Source: JAEZHK01 sp964575255 (GTDB taxonomy: Bacteria > Bacillota > Clostridia > Christensenellales > Aristaeellaceae). Taken from it: 64,000 bases of DNA. Location: NCBI GenBank assembly GCA_964575255.1, contig CAZNPZ010000001.1:73464-137463 (forward strand), written 5' to 3'. The notes beneath the pieces were generated by a model. It was not told the DNA's origin and ran no database searches. It saw only the letters and a list, made by a program, of their open reading frames with translations. A program made the translations under genes and the position numbers. Below are positions 51,881 to 60,117 of the stretch, one piece after another; the stretch's first letter is position 1, and each line of letters starts with the position of its first letter.

Positions 51881-52704
51881 TGGAACCCAGAACATTGCAA
51901 AAAATCGCGAATCTGCGCCGGGCGGACGCCGTAACGATGATCCATGACGCGAAGACCGGCCACACCGGCGGCTCGATGAGCAGCCTCGACATCCTGACGG
52001 TACTGTACTATGACGTGATGAACGTCGACCCGAAGAACCCCCAAGAACCGGATCGCGACCGCTTTTTCCTCAGCAAAGGCCACTCGGTCGAGGGTTACTG
52101 GTCGATCCTCGCGGACAGGGGTTTCTTTCCCAAGGCATGGCTGGGCACGTTCTCCCGCCCCGGTTCCCTATTGATCGGCCACCCCAACAACAAGGTTCCC
52201 GGCGTCGAAGCCTGCACCGGCGCGCTGGGCCACGGCCTCGCGATCGCGGTGGGCGCGGCGTTGGGCGCGAAGCGCACCAGGCAGGGTTTCCGGGCGTACT
52301 GCCTGATGGGCGACGGTGAGCAGGCCGAAGGCTCCGTCTGGGAGGCGGCGATGGCCGCGTCCAACTACCATCTGGACAACCTGTGGGCGGTGGTCGACCG
52401 GAACGGCCTTCAGATCAGCGGCTCCACCGAGGACGTGATGGCGCTTCATGACCTCGCCGAGCGCTACCGCGCTTTCGGCTGGGATGTGGAAACCGTCGAC
52501 GGCCATGACGCGGCGGCCCTTCAGGCGTATTTCCACTCTGAACGGCCAATGGGCAAACCGCATCTTCTGATCGCGAAGACCATCAAGGGCAAAGGCCTCC
52601 CGTTCGCCGAGAACCGCGCCGACTGGCATCACCATGTGCCGACGGACGAGCAGTTGAAATTGGCGTATGAAGCGCTGGGCGTCGAGGGGGTGTCGTTTCA
52701 ATGA
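51880..52704 (+). CDS. Transketolase N-terminal subunit (ThDP-binding)
   Basis: A 274-residue N-terminal half of a two-subunit transketolase. The thiamine diphosphate/Mg motif GDGEQAEGSVWEAAMAASNY, ending in DNL (about residues 145-169), is intact. Catalytic and cofactor-contacting His residues appear in GHTGGSMSSLDIL, SKGHSVEGYWSIL and the LIGHPNNKVPGVEACTGALGHGL loop. The subunit cleaves or transfers two-carbon ketol units together with the next gene. Split transketolases of this size act in dedicated sugar pathways such as D-apulose-4-phosphate cleavage or sulfoquinovose transketolase degradation. The stop overlaps the C-subunit start by four bases (ATGA). Confidence 0.94.
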   Translation: MEPRTLQKIANLRRADAVTMIHDAKTGHTGGSMSSLDILTVLYYDVMNVDPKNPQEPDRDRFFLSKGHSVEGYWSILADRGFFPKAWLGTFSRPGSLLIGHPNNKVPGVEACTGALGHGLAIAVGAALGAKRTRQGFRAYCLMGDGEQAEGSVWEAAMAASNYHLDNLWAVVDRNGLQISGSTEDVMALHDLAERYRAFGWDVETVDGHDAAALQAYFHSERPMGKPHLLIAKTIKGKGLPFAENRADWHHHVPTDEQLKLAYEALGVEGVSFQ

Positions 52705-53621
52705 AGGCGTGCAGAAAGGCGATCACGGAAACGCTTCTGGAGCTTGCGAAAGCGGATTCTCGCGTCTACGCGATGGCGAGCGACAGCCGGGGTTCCGTTA
52801 CATTGGACGAGTTCGCGCGGGAGATGCCCGGCCAGTTCGTTGAGTGCGGCATTGCGGAGCAGGACGCGGTCGGCATGGCGGCGGGTCTCGCCTGCGCGGG
52901 GCTGAAGCCGTTCGTCTGCGGCCCGGCCAGCTTCTACGCCACGCGCGCCGCCGAGCAGGTGAAGGTGGATTTGGCCTATTCCCACATGGACGTCAAGATC
53001 ATCGGCGTGTCGGGCGGCGTCAGCTACGGTGCGCTGGGCGGAACGCACCACGCGGTGCAGGACATCGCGCTGATGCGCGCCATCCCCAATTTACAGGTCT
53101 TTCTCCCTGCGGACGCGAACCAGTCCGCCCAACTGACCCGCGCGCTCGCGTCGTCCTCCGAACCCGCCTACGTGCGGGTGGGTCGCGGCGCGGTGCCGGA
53201 CGTGTACGGCCCGGACGTGACGTTTACAATCGGCAAGGCAAACAAGCTGCGCACTGGCAAAGACGTGGCGCTGATCGCCTGCGGCGAGATGGTGTATTAC
53301 GCGGTCGAAGCCGCGAAGCTGCTGGCGGCGGATGGCGTCGAGGCGTCGGTCTACGATATGGCGACGCTGAAGCCGTTGGACGAGGCAGCAATTCTGGAAG
53401 CCACTGAACTTGGCGCGATCGTCACCATCGAGGAGCACTCGGTGAAGGGCGGTCTGGGCGGCGCGGTGGCGGAGGTTGTCTGCCAGCACAAGCCGGTCAA
53501 AATGCGCATCCTGGGCCTTCCGGACGAGCCGCTCTACAACGGCGAGAGCAAGGATGTGTTCGCGCACTACGGCCTGACGGCGGAAGGGATTTTTCAGGCG
53601 ACAAAGGAGTTGATCGGGTGA
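52701..53621 (+). CDS. Transketolase C-terminal subunit
   Basis: A 306-residue partner subunit with the pyrimidine-binding domain and the C-terminal regulatory domain of transketolase/DXS-type enzymes. The conserved Glu that activates thiamine diphosphate lies in FVECGIAEQDAVGMAAGLA (about residues 49-67). HHAVQDIALMRAIPNLQVFLPAD, YVRVGRG and VTIEEHSVKGGLGGAVAEV follow in the usual order. Together with the N subunit the total length matches a one-chain transketolase without the extra loops. It is translationally coupled both to the N subunit and to the kinase gene (GTGA overlap), which argues for a shared pathway. Confidence 0.94.
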   Translation: MKACRKAITETLLELAKADSRVYAMASDSRGSVTLDEFAREMPGQFVECGIAEQDAVGMAAGLACAGLKPFVCGPASFYATRAAEQVKVDLAYSHMDVKIIGVSGGVSYGALGGTHHAVQDIALMRAIPNLQVFLPADANQSAQLTRALASSSEPAYVRVGRGAVPDVYGPDVTFTIGKANKLRTGKDVALIACGEMVYYAVEAAKLLAADGVEASVYDMATLKPLDEAAILEATELGAIVTIEEHSVKGGLGGAVAEVVCQHKPVKMRILGLPDEPLYNGESKDVFAHYGLTAEGIFQATKELIG

Positions 53622-55048
53622 AGTATGTAATCGCAGTCGATCAGTCCACGGCGGGAACAAAAGCGCTGCTCATCGATCAGAACGGAAACGCAGTGCGCCG
53701 CGAAAGCCGGCCGCACCATCAGTATTACCCCGCGCCCGGCCGCGTGGAGCACGACGCGGAGGAAATCTTCCAGAACACGGTTCAAGTCATTTCCGCGGTA
53801 TCGGAAGGCATAGCCCCCGCCGACATCGCGTCCCTCGCGATCGCCAACCAGCGGGAAACCACGGTACTTTGGGAAAAAGGCACCGGAAAGCCGCTGTGTC
53901 CTGCGCTGGTGTGGCAGGACGTGCGCGCCGAAGCGCTGTGCGCGTCGCTTTCGGATGGGGCAACGATGGTTGAACAGGCCACGGGCCTCGCGCTGTCGCC
54001 CTACTACTCCGCCGCGAAAGCCGCCCACGCAATCCGGGAATACGGCTTGACCGACTACTGCTTCGGCACGATTGACAGCTACCTCGTCTACCGGCTGACC
54101 GGCGGGAACGTGTTCGCGACGGATGTGTCCAACGCCAGCCGCACGCAGCTGATGAACCTGACGAACCTTGCGTGGGATTCCGGTGTCTGCGCGCTGTTCG
54201 GCATTCAGGTTTCGTCACTACCGGAGATCCGGCATTCCGACGCTTCCTTTGGCACGACCAGCGCGTCCGGCATCCCTTCGGGCATCCCGATCATGGGCGT
54301 CCTGGGTGACAGTCACGCGTCGCTGTACGGGCAGGGCTGTCAGGAACCGGGCATGGTGAAGACCAGCTACGGGACAGGCTCGTCGATCATGATGAACGTC
54401 GGAAGCGCGCCGGTGCGCTCGACGCGGGGCCTGTCGTCGTCCGTCGGCTACGGCTTCAAGGGCAGCGTGTGCTACGTACTGGAGGGCAACATCACCTGCT
54501 CGGCGGATACGCTCGTGTGGCTGCGCGACCAGCTGGAGTTGTTCCCTGACCTTCCGACCCTCGACCGCCTCGCCGAAACCGTGCCGGACGCGGGCGGCGT
54601 CACGCTGGTACCGGCGTTCTCCGGCCTCGGCGCGCCATACTTTGACACCGCCGCGCGGGCGATCCTGTGCGGCATCAGCCGCGGCACCACGCGCGCGCAC
54701 GTCGCGCGGGCAGCGCTGGAATCGATCGCGCAGCAAAACGCGGACGTGCTGGACGCGATGGCGGGCGACCTCGGAAAGCCCGTCTCCGTTCTGTCCGCCG
54801 ACGGCGGCGGCACGGTGAACAAACTCCTGATGCAGTTGCAGGCCGACCTCGTCCCTTGCCGCGTGAAGGTCGCCGCTTACCCGGATCTTTCCGCGATGGG
54901 CGCGGGGCTGATGAGCGGCCAGTCCGCAGGCCTGTTTGACCATTTCATCGCGCCCGAACTGGCCGCGGAATACGCGCCCCAGATGCCGGAGACGGCGCGC
55001 AAATCCCTTCGACACGAGTGGGCCGACGCCGTGCGACGCGCGCGATAA
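53618..55048 (+). CDS. FGGY-family carbohydrate kinase
   Basis: A 476-residue sugar kinase of the glycerol/xylulose kinase family. The N-terminal phosphate loop is VIAVDQSTAGTKALLID (residues 3-19), the metal/substrate region includes ANQRETTVLWEKGTGKPLCPALVWQD, and the FGGY-type second signature spans GYGFKGSVCYVLEGN to SVLSADGGGTVNKLLMQLQADL. By position between transketolase subunits and an isomerase it probably phosphorylates a ketose (an apulose- or xylulose-like sugar) to give the transketolase substrate; that is inference. The start is GTG 53618, overlapping the preceding stop. Confidence 0.93.
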   Translation: MKYVIAVDQSTAGTKALLIDQNGNAVRRESRPHHQYYPAPGRVEHDAEEIFQNTVQVISAVSEGIAPADIASLAIANQRETTVLWEKGTGKPLCPALVWQDVRAEALCASLSDGATMVEQATGLALSPYYSAAKAAHAIREYGLTDYCFGTIDSYLVYRLTGGNVFATDVSNASRTQLMNLTNLAWDSGVCALFGIQVSSLPEIRHSDASFGTTSASGIPSGIPIMGVLGDSHASLYGQGCQEPGMVKTSYGTGSSIMMNVGSAPVRSTRGLSSSVGYGFKGSVCYVLEGNITCSADTLVWLRDQLELFPDLPTLDRLAETVPDAGGVTLVPAFSGLGAPYFDTAARAILCGISRGTTRAHVARAALESIAQQNADVLDAMAGDLGKPVSVLSADGGGTVNKLLMQLQADLVPCRVKVAAYPDLSAMGAGLMSGQSAGLFDHFIAPELAAEYAPQMPETARKSLRHEWADAVRRAR

Positions 55049-55073
55049 AAAAGAATCCCAAGGAGGATACAAT

Positions 55074-56477
55074 ATGGCAACGTTTGGCGTTCTGATCTCC
55101 AACCGCTCGTTCTTTCCGGATCACCTCGTATTGACCGCGCGGGAACAGCTTTTGTCAAGCCTCAAGGCGTGGGGGCACGAGGTCGTTACGCTGTCCACCG
55201 AGGACACCAACATGGGCGAGACCATGACCTATGAGGAGGCCGAAGCGTGCGCGAAGCTGTTTCACGCGCATTCGGAAGAACTCGATGGCGTGATCATCTG
55301 CCTCCCCAACTTCGGCGAAGAGGCGGGCATCGCCGACGCGATTCGGATGTCAAAACTGGACTGCCCGATCCTGATTCAGGCCTGCGACGATGACTTTGAC
55401 AAGCTGCAATTGGAAAATCGCCGCGACGCGTTCTGCGGCAAGCTGTCGTTGTGCAACAACCTCTACCAGTACGGCATCAAGTATACGCTGACCCGCCGCC
55501 ACACCTGCCAAATTCTGTCCGACGAATTCAAGGCGGACGTGGACTTCTTCGCCCGTGTGTGCAAGGTCGTAAAAGCCCTCCGCACCGCGCGCATCGGACA
55601 GATCGGCGCGCGCGTGACGCCGTTCCGAACCGTGCGCTACTCCGAAAAACTCTTGCAGGCAAGCGGCATCACGGTGGAGACCGAGGACTTCTCCGAGATC
55701 CTCGCCGACGCGAACCAGATGACCGACCGCGCGCGGATCGACCGGAAGGTCGCCGAAATTCGCGCTTACGGCAATGTCGCGCCCTGCGGCACGCCGGAGA
55801 AGCTGGAACGGCAGGCGAAACTGATCCTCGCGGTCGAGGACTGGATGAGCGCACACCGCTGCACCGCCAGCGCGATCCAGTGCTGGGACAGCGTCGAGGC
55901 CAACTACGGCTGCGCGATGTGCCTTGGCATGAGCATGATGGGCGAAAAAGGCCGCCCAAGCGCCTGCGAGACCGACGTGATGGGGGCGCTCTCGATGCTG
56001 GCGCTTTTAAACGCCTCCGGCGTCCCGCCGATCTATCAGGACTGGAACAACAACTATAAGAACGAGCCGGACAAGTGCATCAACGTCCACTGCTCCAACT
56101 ACCCCGCCTGTGCGTTTGAGGAAAAGCCGGAGATCGCGAATCTGGACATCCTCGCGACCACGTTGGGCGCGGACGTGTCCTTCGGCGCGCTGAAGGGGCG
56201 CGTAAGGCCGTCCAGGATGACCTACCTGAAATTGTCCACCGACGACCGGCGCGGCGTCGTCAAAGGCTATCTCGGAGAGGGCCGCTTCACGGACGACCCC
56301 CTCCCCACCTTCGGCGGCGTCGCGGTGTGCGAGGTGGAAAACCTGAACGGCCTGATGCGCCACCTGACGAAGAACGGCTACGAGCACCACGTCGCCCTGA
56401 CCCAGTTCGAGTGCGCGGATGTGCTGGAAGAGGCATTGGGGAACTACATGGGGTGGGAAATCTACCGGCACAGCTGA
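55074..56477 (+). CDS. L-fucose/L-arabinose isomerase-fold protein
   Basis: A 467-residue protein with the fucose/arabinose isomerase fold, which interconverts aldose and ketose sugars with Mn2+. The N-terminal Rossmann-like domains (MATFGVLISNRSFFPDHLV, DGVIICLPNFGEEAGIADAI, CDDDFDKLQLENRRDAFCGKLSLCNNLYQYGIKYTL) precede a C-terminal catalytic domain. Probable metal-ligand Glu and Asp residues lie in WDSVEANYGCAMCLGMSMM (about residues 269-287), with GRPSACETDVMGALSML and a HCSNYP His downstream. It is the likely first enzyme after uptake, making the ketose for the FGGY kinase. The ATG at 55074 follows AAGGAGG. The sugar specificity cannot be read from sequence. Confidence 0.88.
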   Translation: MATFGVLISNRSFFPDHLVLTAREQLLSSLKAWGHEVVTLSTEDTNMGETMTYEEAEACAKLFHAHSEELDGVIICLPNFGEEAGIADAIRMSKLDCPILIQACDDDFDKLQLENRRDAFCGKLSLCNNLYQYGIKYTLTRRHTCQILSDEFKADVDFFARVCKVVKALRTARIGQIGARVTPFRTVRYSEKLLQASGITVETEDFSEILADANQMTDRARIDRKVAEIRAYGNVAPCGTPEKLERQAKLILAVEDWMSAHRCTASAIQCWDSVEANYGCAMCLGMSMMGEKGRPSACETDVMGALSMLALLNASGVPPIYQDWNNNYKNEPDKCINVHCSNYPACAFEEKPEIANLDILATTLGADVSFGALKGRVRPSRMTYLKLSTDDRRGVVKGYLGEGRFTDDPLPTFGGVAVCEVENLNGLMRHLTKNGYEHHVALTQFECADVLEEALGNYMGWEIYRHS

Positions 56478-56660
56478 TGTTGACCGGGGGAATGCGTTAT
56501 CACTTTCGAGAGTCACTGCTTGGAAAACGCATGTTCGGCGAGCCGGTCACTCAAGAATGGTTAAAATCACGGAATCTTCTTTCTGGCGCGGGGCGGAAAC
56601 GCTTCGTGCCTTTTATTGATAAAACAGATGTTGGTTCGGTTACCGATTTTTCATTATGCC
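56478..56660. other. Intergenic stretch without a supported gene
   Basis: Between the isomerase stop and the next promoter I see no credible coding frame, strong hairpin or repeat. Base composition falls towards AT on the right. Confidence 0.5.
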
Positions 56661-56689
56661 TTTACATTTTCATGGCCTCAAAGTATAAT
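56661..56689 (+). promoter_or_regulatory. Promoter for the Ig-like secreted protein
   Basis: TTTACA at 56661-56666, 17 bases, TATAAT at 56684-56689; AAAGGGG ribosome-binding site shortly after. Confidence 0.7.
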
Positions 56690-56723
56690 AATAAACAGTA
56701 ACTTTTTCGAAAGGGGAAATTAC

Positions 56724-57905
56724 ATGAGGCGGACGTTTTCTCTGAGTATCGCGCTTATCCTCATTCTGACGATGATGCCCATGCTCCCTGCGCAGGCTGC
56801 GGGGCCCTGGTGGCAGAGCGCGTACATCGCGGAAGTTACCCAGTATGAGTATCCTTTTGATGAGAATCAGGGTTTCTTTCTGGCTGATTGCAGTTACAAT
56901 GGCGTACCAGAGCTTTACTATTTCGTGTATGAAAACGGGAACATCCACATGAGATTGCTTGAGGCTGAACCAAACAACCACATCTACGGTGAATTCTGTG
57001 ACACGCCTATTGGCAAAGTCGGCTCAGATATATATGTCACCATGCACACGAAGCGAACGGGCGGGTATGTGTGGACCATTGACACCGCATCGACCGGTCT
57101 TAGTGGTACGGTGGATGAGGACGCTCGGATGTATATCGAGCCCCATTTCAGGTCCAACGGAACATTGTACCTGACGCAGATGTTCCGGCAAGTCATCTAC
57201 ACGAACAACAAGCGCGCCTACTACGTGAAGGGCAAGAAGACCAGTTCTTCCTCATACAAAAAAGCGCTCAAAGCATACGAATCGAAGCTGGACGATACAG
57301 TATACTTCTCCTGCTACGACGATTACGGCCTTGCCTACGCGACGCGGGGCAACTTCTCCTCGGTATTCAATGGCGTATGCTCAAGTTACCTGTCGACAAT
57401 CCGCAGCATGTACTCGGTGACCGAGATTGACGTCAGTAAGGCCGGTCTCAAGTTGAAGATCGGCCAATCCTACCCGCTTAAAGCGTATGCCGTTCCGCGC
57501 TACGCGCCAGATCAGAGCAGCGTATCATGGAGCAGCAACAATACTTCTATTGCCTCCGTGTCGAACGATGGTGTTGTCACTGCCGTTAACCCCGGCACTG
57601 CGGTGGTGTATGGCACAATCAACGGCATTTCCGGGCTGTGCGCCGTAACGGTGGTCAGGCCATCCGCAAAGAAAGTGTCCATTGCCGGCATGAACTGGGT
57701 CGGCGTTGATGACGGAATATACCTGACCGCAACCGTCTCGCCAACCGGAGCTAGTCAGACCGTCAAATGGAGCACTTCAAACAAGAAAATCGCCACCGTG
57801 AATTCGTCTGGATTGGTCATGGGAAAAAAGGCTGGAACTGTTCGAATTACAGCCAGAACACCAAATGGCAAGAAGGCGTCGAAAATCATTAAAGTTCGCT
57901 GGTAA
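56724..57905 (+). CDS. Secreted protein with C-terminal bacterial Ig-like (Big_2) domains
   Basis: A 393-residue exported protein. The signal peptide MRRTFSLSIALILILTMMPMLPAQA ends near residue 25. The N-terminal 190 residues are a domain I do not recognise, rich in aromatic residues and Asp/Asn (NGVPELYYFVYENGNIHMRLLEAEP resembles the DGIPELI-type segment of clostridial surface proteins). From about residue 235 come two Big_2/invasin-like repeats with their hallmarks VSWSSNNTSIASVSNDGVVTAVNPGTAVV and VKWSTSNKKIATVNSSGLVMGKKAGTVRI. Such domains mediate adhesion or present enzymes at the cell surface. Base composition is lower in GC than the neighbouring operon. It has its own promoter and terminator. 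Confidence 0.88.
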   Translation: MRRTFSLSIALILILTMMPMLPAQAAGPWWQSAYIAEVTQYEYPFDENQGFFLADCSYNGVPELYYFVYENGNIHMRLLEAEPNNHIYGEFCDTPIGKVGSDIYVTMHTKRTGGYVWTIDTASTGLSGTVDEDARMYIEPHFRSNGTLYLTQMFRQVIYTNNKRAYYVKGKKTSSSSYKKALKAYESKLDDTVYFSCYDDYGLAYATRGNFSSVFNGVCSSYLSTIRSMYSVTEIDVSKAGLKLKIGQSYPLKAYAVPRYAPDQSSVSWSSNNTSIASVSNDGVVTAVNPGTAVVYGTINGISGLCAVTVVRPSAKKVSIAGMNWVGVDDGIYLTATVSPTGASQTVKWSTSNKKIATVNSSGLVMGKKAGTVRITARTPNGKKASKIIKVRW

Positions 57906-57926
57906 TCATCCCTTTGGAGACAGCAT

Positions 57927-57962
57927 AGCGCCGGCCTTCCAGTCGGAAGGCCGGCGCTTTCC
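57927..57962. terminator. Bidirectional terminator
   Basis: A 14-bp perfect stem AGCGCCGGCCTTCC (57927-57940) / GGAAGGCCGGCGCT (57945-57958) with an AGTC loop between convergent genes, then TT. Confidence 0.7.
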
Positions 57963-57983
57963 GTACCAGCGTCCGTTATTGTG

Positions 57984-58835
57984 TCAAAAATTTGTCTTGT
58001 CCGGATCGGCGGAATAGCCGCACACGCCCGTCATGCCCGCGAGCAGGTCGATGTCCTCGGCGTCCAGTTCAAAGTCGAACACCTTGGCGTTCTCCGCGAT
58101 GCGAGACGGCGTGACGGACTTCGGCAGCGGCAGGTAGCCGCGCTCCAGGCTCCAGCGGATGCACACCTGCGCAACGGACTTACCGTACTTCTCCGCCAAC
58201 GCCTTCACTTCCGGCACCTCGAAGATTTTGCCCACGCCCAACGGGCTGTAGGCCTCCAGCAGCATGCCGTGCGCGCGGCTTGCGTTCACGACTTTGTCCT
58301 GCGTGTCGCCGGGGCAGAGGCGGATCTGGTTGACCGCGGGCTTCACCTTCGCAGTCTTCATAAGCGCCTCGATGTGGTGGGGATGGAAGTTGCTGATGCC
58401 GATGGCGCGGACGCGGCCGGACTCGTAGAGTTCCTCCATCGCCTTCCAGGTCTCGGCGTTGACCTCCTGCCAGCGGTCGCGGAACTTCGGCGGGTTGGGC
58501 CAGTGGATCAGGTACAGATCGAGGTACTCAAGACCCAGCTTGTCCATTGACACTTCGAAGGCTTTCAGCGTTGTTTTGTAGCCGTGCTCGTCGTTCCAGA
58601 GTTTGGTGGTGATGAACAGCTCATCCCGCTTCACGCCGCTCAGACGAATGCCCTTGCCAACGCCCTCCTCGTTGCCATAGATGGCTGCGGTGTCGATGTG
58701 GCGGTAACCCGAATCAATCGCGGCCTTCACGGACGAGGTTGCGACCTCGCCCTCCGGTGTCTGCCAGGTGCCAAAGCCGATGCAGGGAATCTTCACCCCG
58801 TTATTCAAAACGTAGCTGTCGGTCAATGAATTCAT
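57984..58835 (-). CDS. Aldo/keto reductase
   Basis: A 283-residue NADPH-dependent oxidoreductase of the AKR5-like group acting on aldehydes and ketones. The tetrad Asp-Tyr-Lys-His is visible in GYRHIDTAAIYGNEEGVG, FITTKLWNDEHG and LYLIHWPNPPKF. Downstream, AIGISNFHPHHIEAL, VNQIRLCPGD and ALAEKYGKSVAQVCIRWSLERG complete the barrel, and LPKSVTPSRIAEN is the cofactor site. ATG 58835 follows AAAGGAGG. It is divergent from a MerR regulator, and its promoter has the 19-bp spacer used by MerR activators, so it is probably induced by a reactive aldehyde or electrophile. Confidence 0.95.
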   Translation of the reverse strand: MNSLTDSYVLNNGVKIPCIGFGTWQTPEGEVATSSVKAAIDSGYRHIDTAAIYGNEEGVGKGIRLSGVKRDELFITTKLWNDEHGYKTTLKAFEVSMDKLGLEYLDLYLIHWPNPPKFRDRWQEVNAETWKAMEELYESGRVRAIGISNFHPHHIEALMKTAKVKPAVNQIRLCPGDTQDKVVNASRAHGMLLEAYSPLGVGKIFEVPEVKALAEKYGKSVAQVCIRWSLERGYLPLPKSVTPSRIAENAKVFDFELDAEDIDLLAGMTGVCGYSADPDKTNF

Positions 58836-58867
58836 CAAGTCTCCTCCTTTTGGATGCATAATTTTCC

Positions 58868-58896
58868 TTGACGGCGCCGAATGCGCCTGTTACAAT
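58868..58896 (+). promoter_or_regulatory. Promoter for the MerR gene
   Basis: TTGACG at 58868-58873, 17 bases, TACAAT at 58891-58896, directed towards the regulator. Confidence 0.55.
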
Positions 58897-58899
58897 GTC

Positions 58900-58930
58900 A
58901 TTATAATGCTTAAAGTTCACTTTAAGTCAA
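58900..58930 (-). promoter_or_regulatory. MerR-type promoter and operator for the aldo/keto reductase
   Basis: Minus strand TTGACT (58930-58925) and TATAAT (58905-58900) are 19 bases apart, the elongated spacer of MerR-activated promoters. A perfect dyad CTTAAAGT-TC-ACTTTAAG (58909-58926) fills the spacer. Confidence 0.8.
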
Positions 58931-58958
58931 TAGCCGCGGCTGTAAAAGGGGTGTAAAC

Positions 58959-59366
58959 ATGGAGTACACGATTCATCAAGTATCCGAGCGGACGCAGGTT
59001 CGCCCCACCGTGCTGCGCTTTTATGAAAAGGAAGGGCTTCTGCCCAGCGTTCGCCGCAGTAAGAGCGGCATACGGCGCTACACCAGCGAGGATCTGGAGT
59101 GGATCGGGCTGATCGTGTGTCTGAAGAACACCGGCATGTCGATCAAGCAGATCCGAGATTTTGTCGACCTCAGCGTCGAGGGCGAAAAAACGCTGAAAAA
59201 GCGCTGTGAAATGCTCTTCGAGCACAAGCGCTTCGTCGAGGCCCAGATCGCCGAAATGCACCATCACCTTGAGAAGGTTGCCTGCAAGATCGACATCTAT
59301 ACCCGTCAATACGAGGAGTATCAAAAATCCCTGAGTGAGACTGCCTCCAAAGCCTGCACGGAATGA
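58959..59366 (+). CDS. MerR-family regulator, probably aldehyde/electrophile-responsive
   Basis: A 135-residue MerR protein. The winged-helix DNA-binding domain opens YTIHQVSERTQVRPTVLRFYEKEGLLP and contains RRYTSEDLEWIGLIVCLKNTGMSIKQI. A coiled coil at about residues 80-120 gives the dimer. A single Cys at position 54 sits where the thiol sensor lies in AdhR/NmlR-type regulators of formaldehyde, methylglyoxal and related electrophiles, whereas the C-terminal metal-binding Cys pairs of metal sensors are absent. The divergent aldo/keto reductase and the dyad in its promoter make it the obvious target. A terminator follows. Confidence 0.92.
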   Translation: MEYTIHQVSERTQVRPTVLRFYEKEGLLPSVRRSKSGIRRYTSEDLEWIGLIVCLKNTGMSIKQIRDFVDLSVEGEKTLKKRCEMLFEHKRFVEAQIAEMHHHLEKVACKIDIYTRQYEEYQKSLSETASKACTE

Positions 59367-59368
59367 CC

Positions 59369-59399
59369 AAAGCGCCGCCCGATCACGGACGGCGCTTTT
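59369..59399. terminator. Bidirectional terminator between merR and the GyrI-like gene
   Basis: AAAGCGCCG (59369-59377) pairs with CGGCGCTTT (59390-59398), with an additional inner CCG/CGG pairing, and is followed by TTTG. Confidence 0.75.
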
Positions 59400-59420
59400 G
59401 CGCATTGTCGCTTCTTGCTA

Positions 59421-60062
59421 TCATGAAGTTTTCCTGATCGGGTGGCGCAGCACCGTGCGCATCTTCTCCGGCGCGACGCGGCGCGGATCGCCCAGGTAGA
59501 TTTCGTGATGCCTGCGGGCGTCCGAAAGGTCGTTTGATAGCCCGTTTTCCGCGAGAAACGCGTTCATCCGCGCGACTGTCGCGGGCTCGTCCGCATAGGG
59601 GCCGATGTGCATCGCCTGCACGCACAGCCCTTCCCGGAAGTTCGCCAGTCGCGCGCGGCTGGTGTCCAGCTTTTTCTTGCGGGCAACCTCCGCCGATGCC
59701 CATTCCAATACAGAAGGCGTTACGAATTCCGGCTGGCGGATCATCGCCGTCCAATGGTACTTCCGCTTGTCCGCGACTTTGATATCCGTCACGCCGTCCC
59801 CAAACCACCACAGCCCCTCCAGTGGCGGCACCGTGTACTCAAAGTAGCCTTCCAGCACATCGCCACCCTTGGGGGACATCTTGATGGTATACGTAATCGC
59901 GTAGAGAACTTCCAGCGCCCGCGCGTACTCGCCGTCCGTCTCGTTCGGGTCGCCGCTGCCATCCACCTGCAAAAACAGAATCTCCGGCACGTCCACCACG
60001 ACCGGCGTCGTGCCCGGCGCATACAGTTCCGGATACGCCTTGACGTATTCCAGCTTGTCCAT
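59421..60062 (-). CDS. GyrI-like small-molecule-binding domain protein
   Basis: A 213-residue cytoplasmic protein consisting of a GyrI-like/SOUL-type effector-binding domain without a DNA-binding region. The N-terminal VVVDVPEILFLQVDGSGDPNE segment and the paired beta-alpha repeats with EGLCVQAMHIGPYADEPATVARM and HHEIYLGDPRRVAPEKMRTVLRHPI are characteristic of the large stand-alone class. Members bind or hydrolyse hydrophobic drugs and cyclopropanoid toxins in some bacteria. GGGAGGGATTTGA precedes the ATG at 60062. The neighbouring WYL regulator is transcribed in the same direction, 55 bases upstream, and may control it. Confidence 0.85.
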   Translation of the reverse strand: MDKLEYVKAYPELYAPGTTPVVVDVPEILFLQVDGSGDPNETDGEYARALEVLYAITYTIKMSPKGGDVLEGYFEYTVPPLEGLWWFGDGVTDIKVADKRKYHWTAMIRQPEFVTPSVLEWASAEVARKKKLDTSRARLANFREGLCVQAMHIGPYADEPATVARMNAFLAENGLSNDLSDARRHHEIYLGDPRRVAPEKMRTVLRHPIRKTS

Positions 60063-60117
60063 TCAAATCCCTCCCTTGATGGAGACAGTATAGCCGAGTG
60101 AATATGCCACCTGCATG

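Noticed and set aside
59383..59811. 142-residue minus-strand frame overlapping the GyrI-like gene
   Set aside because: It is in a different frame of the same strand as the GyrI-like gene, with Arg/Gly-rich shadow composition and no start signal.
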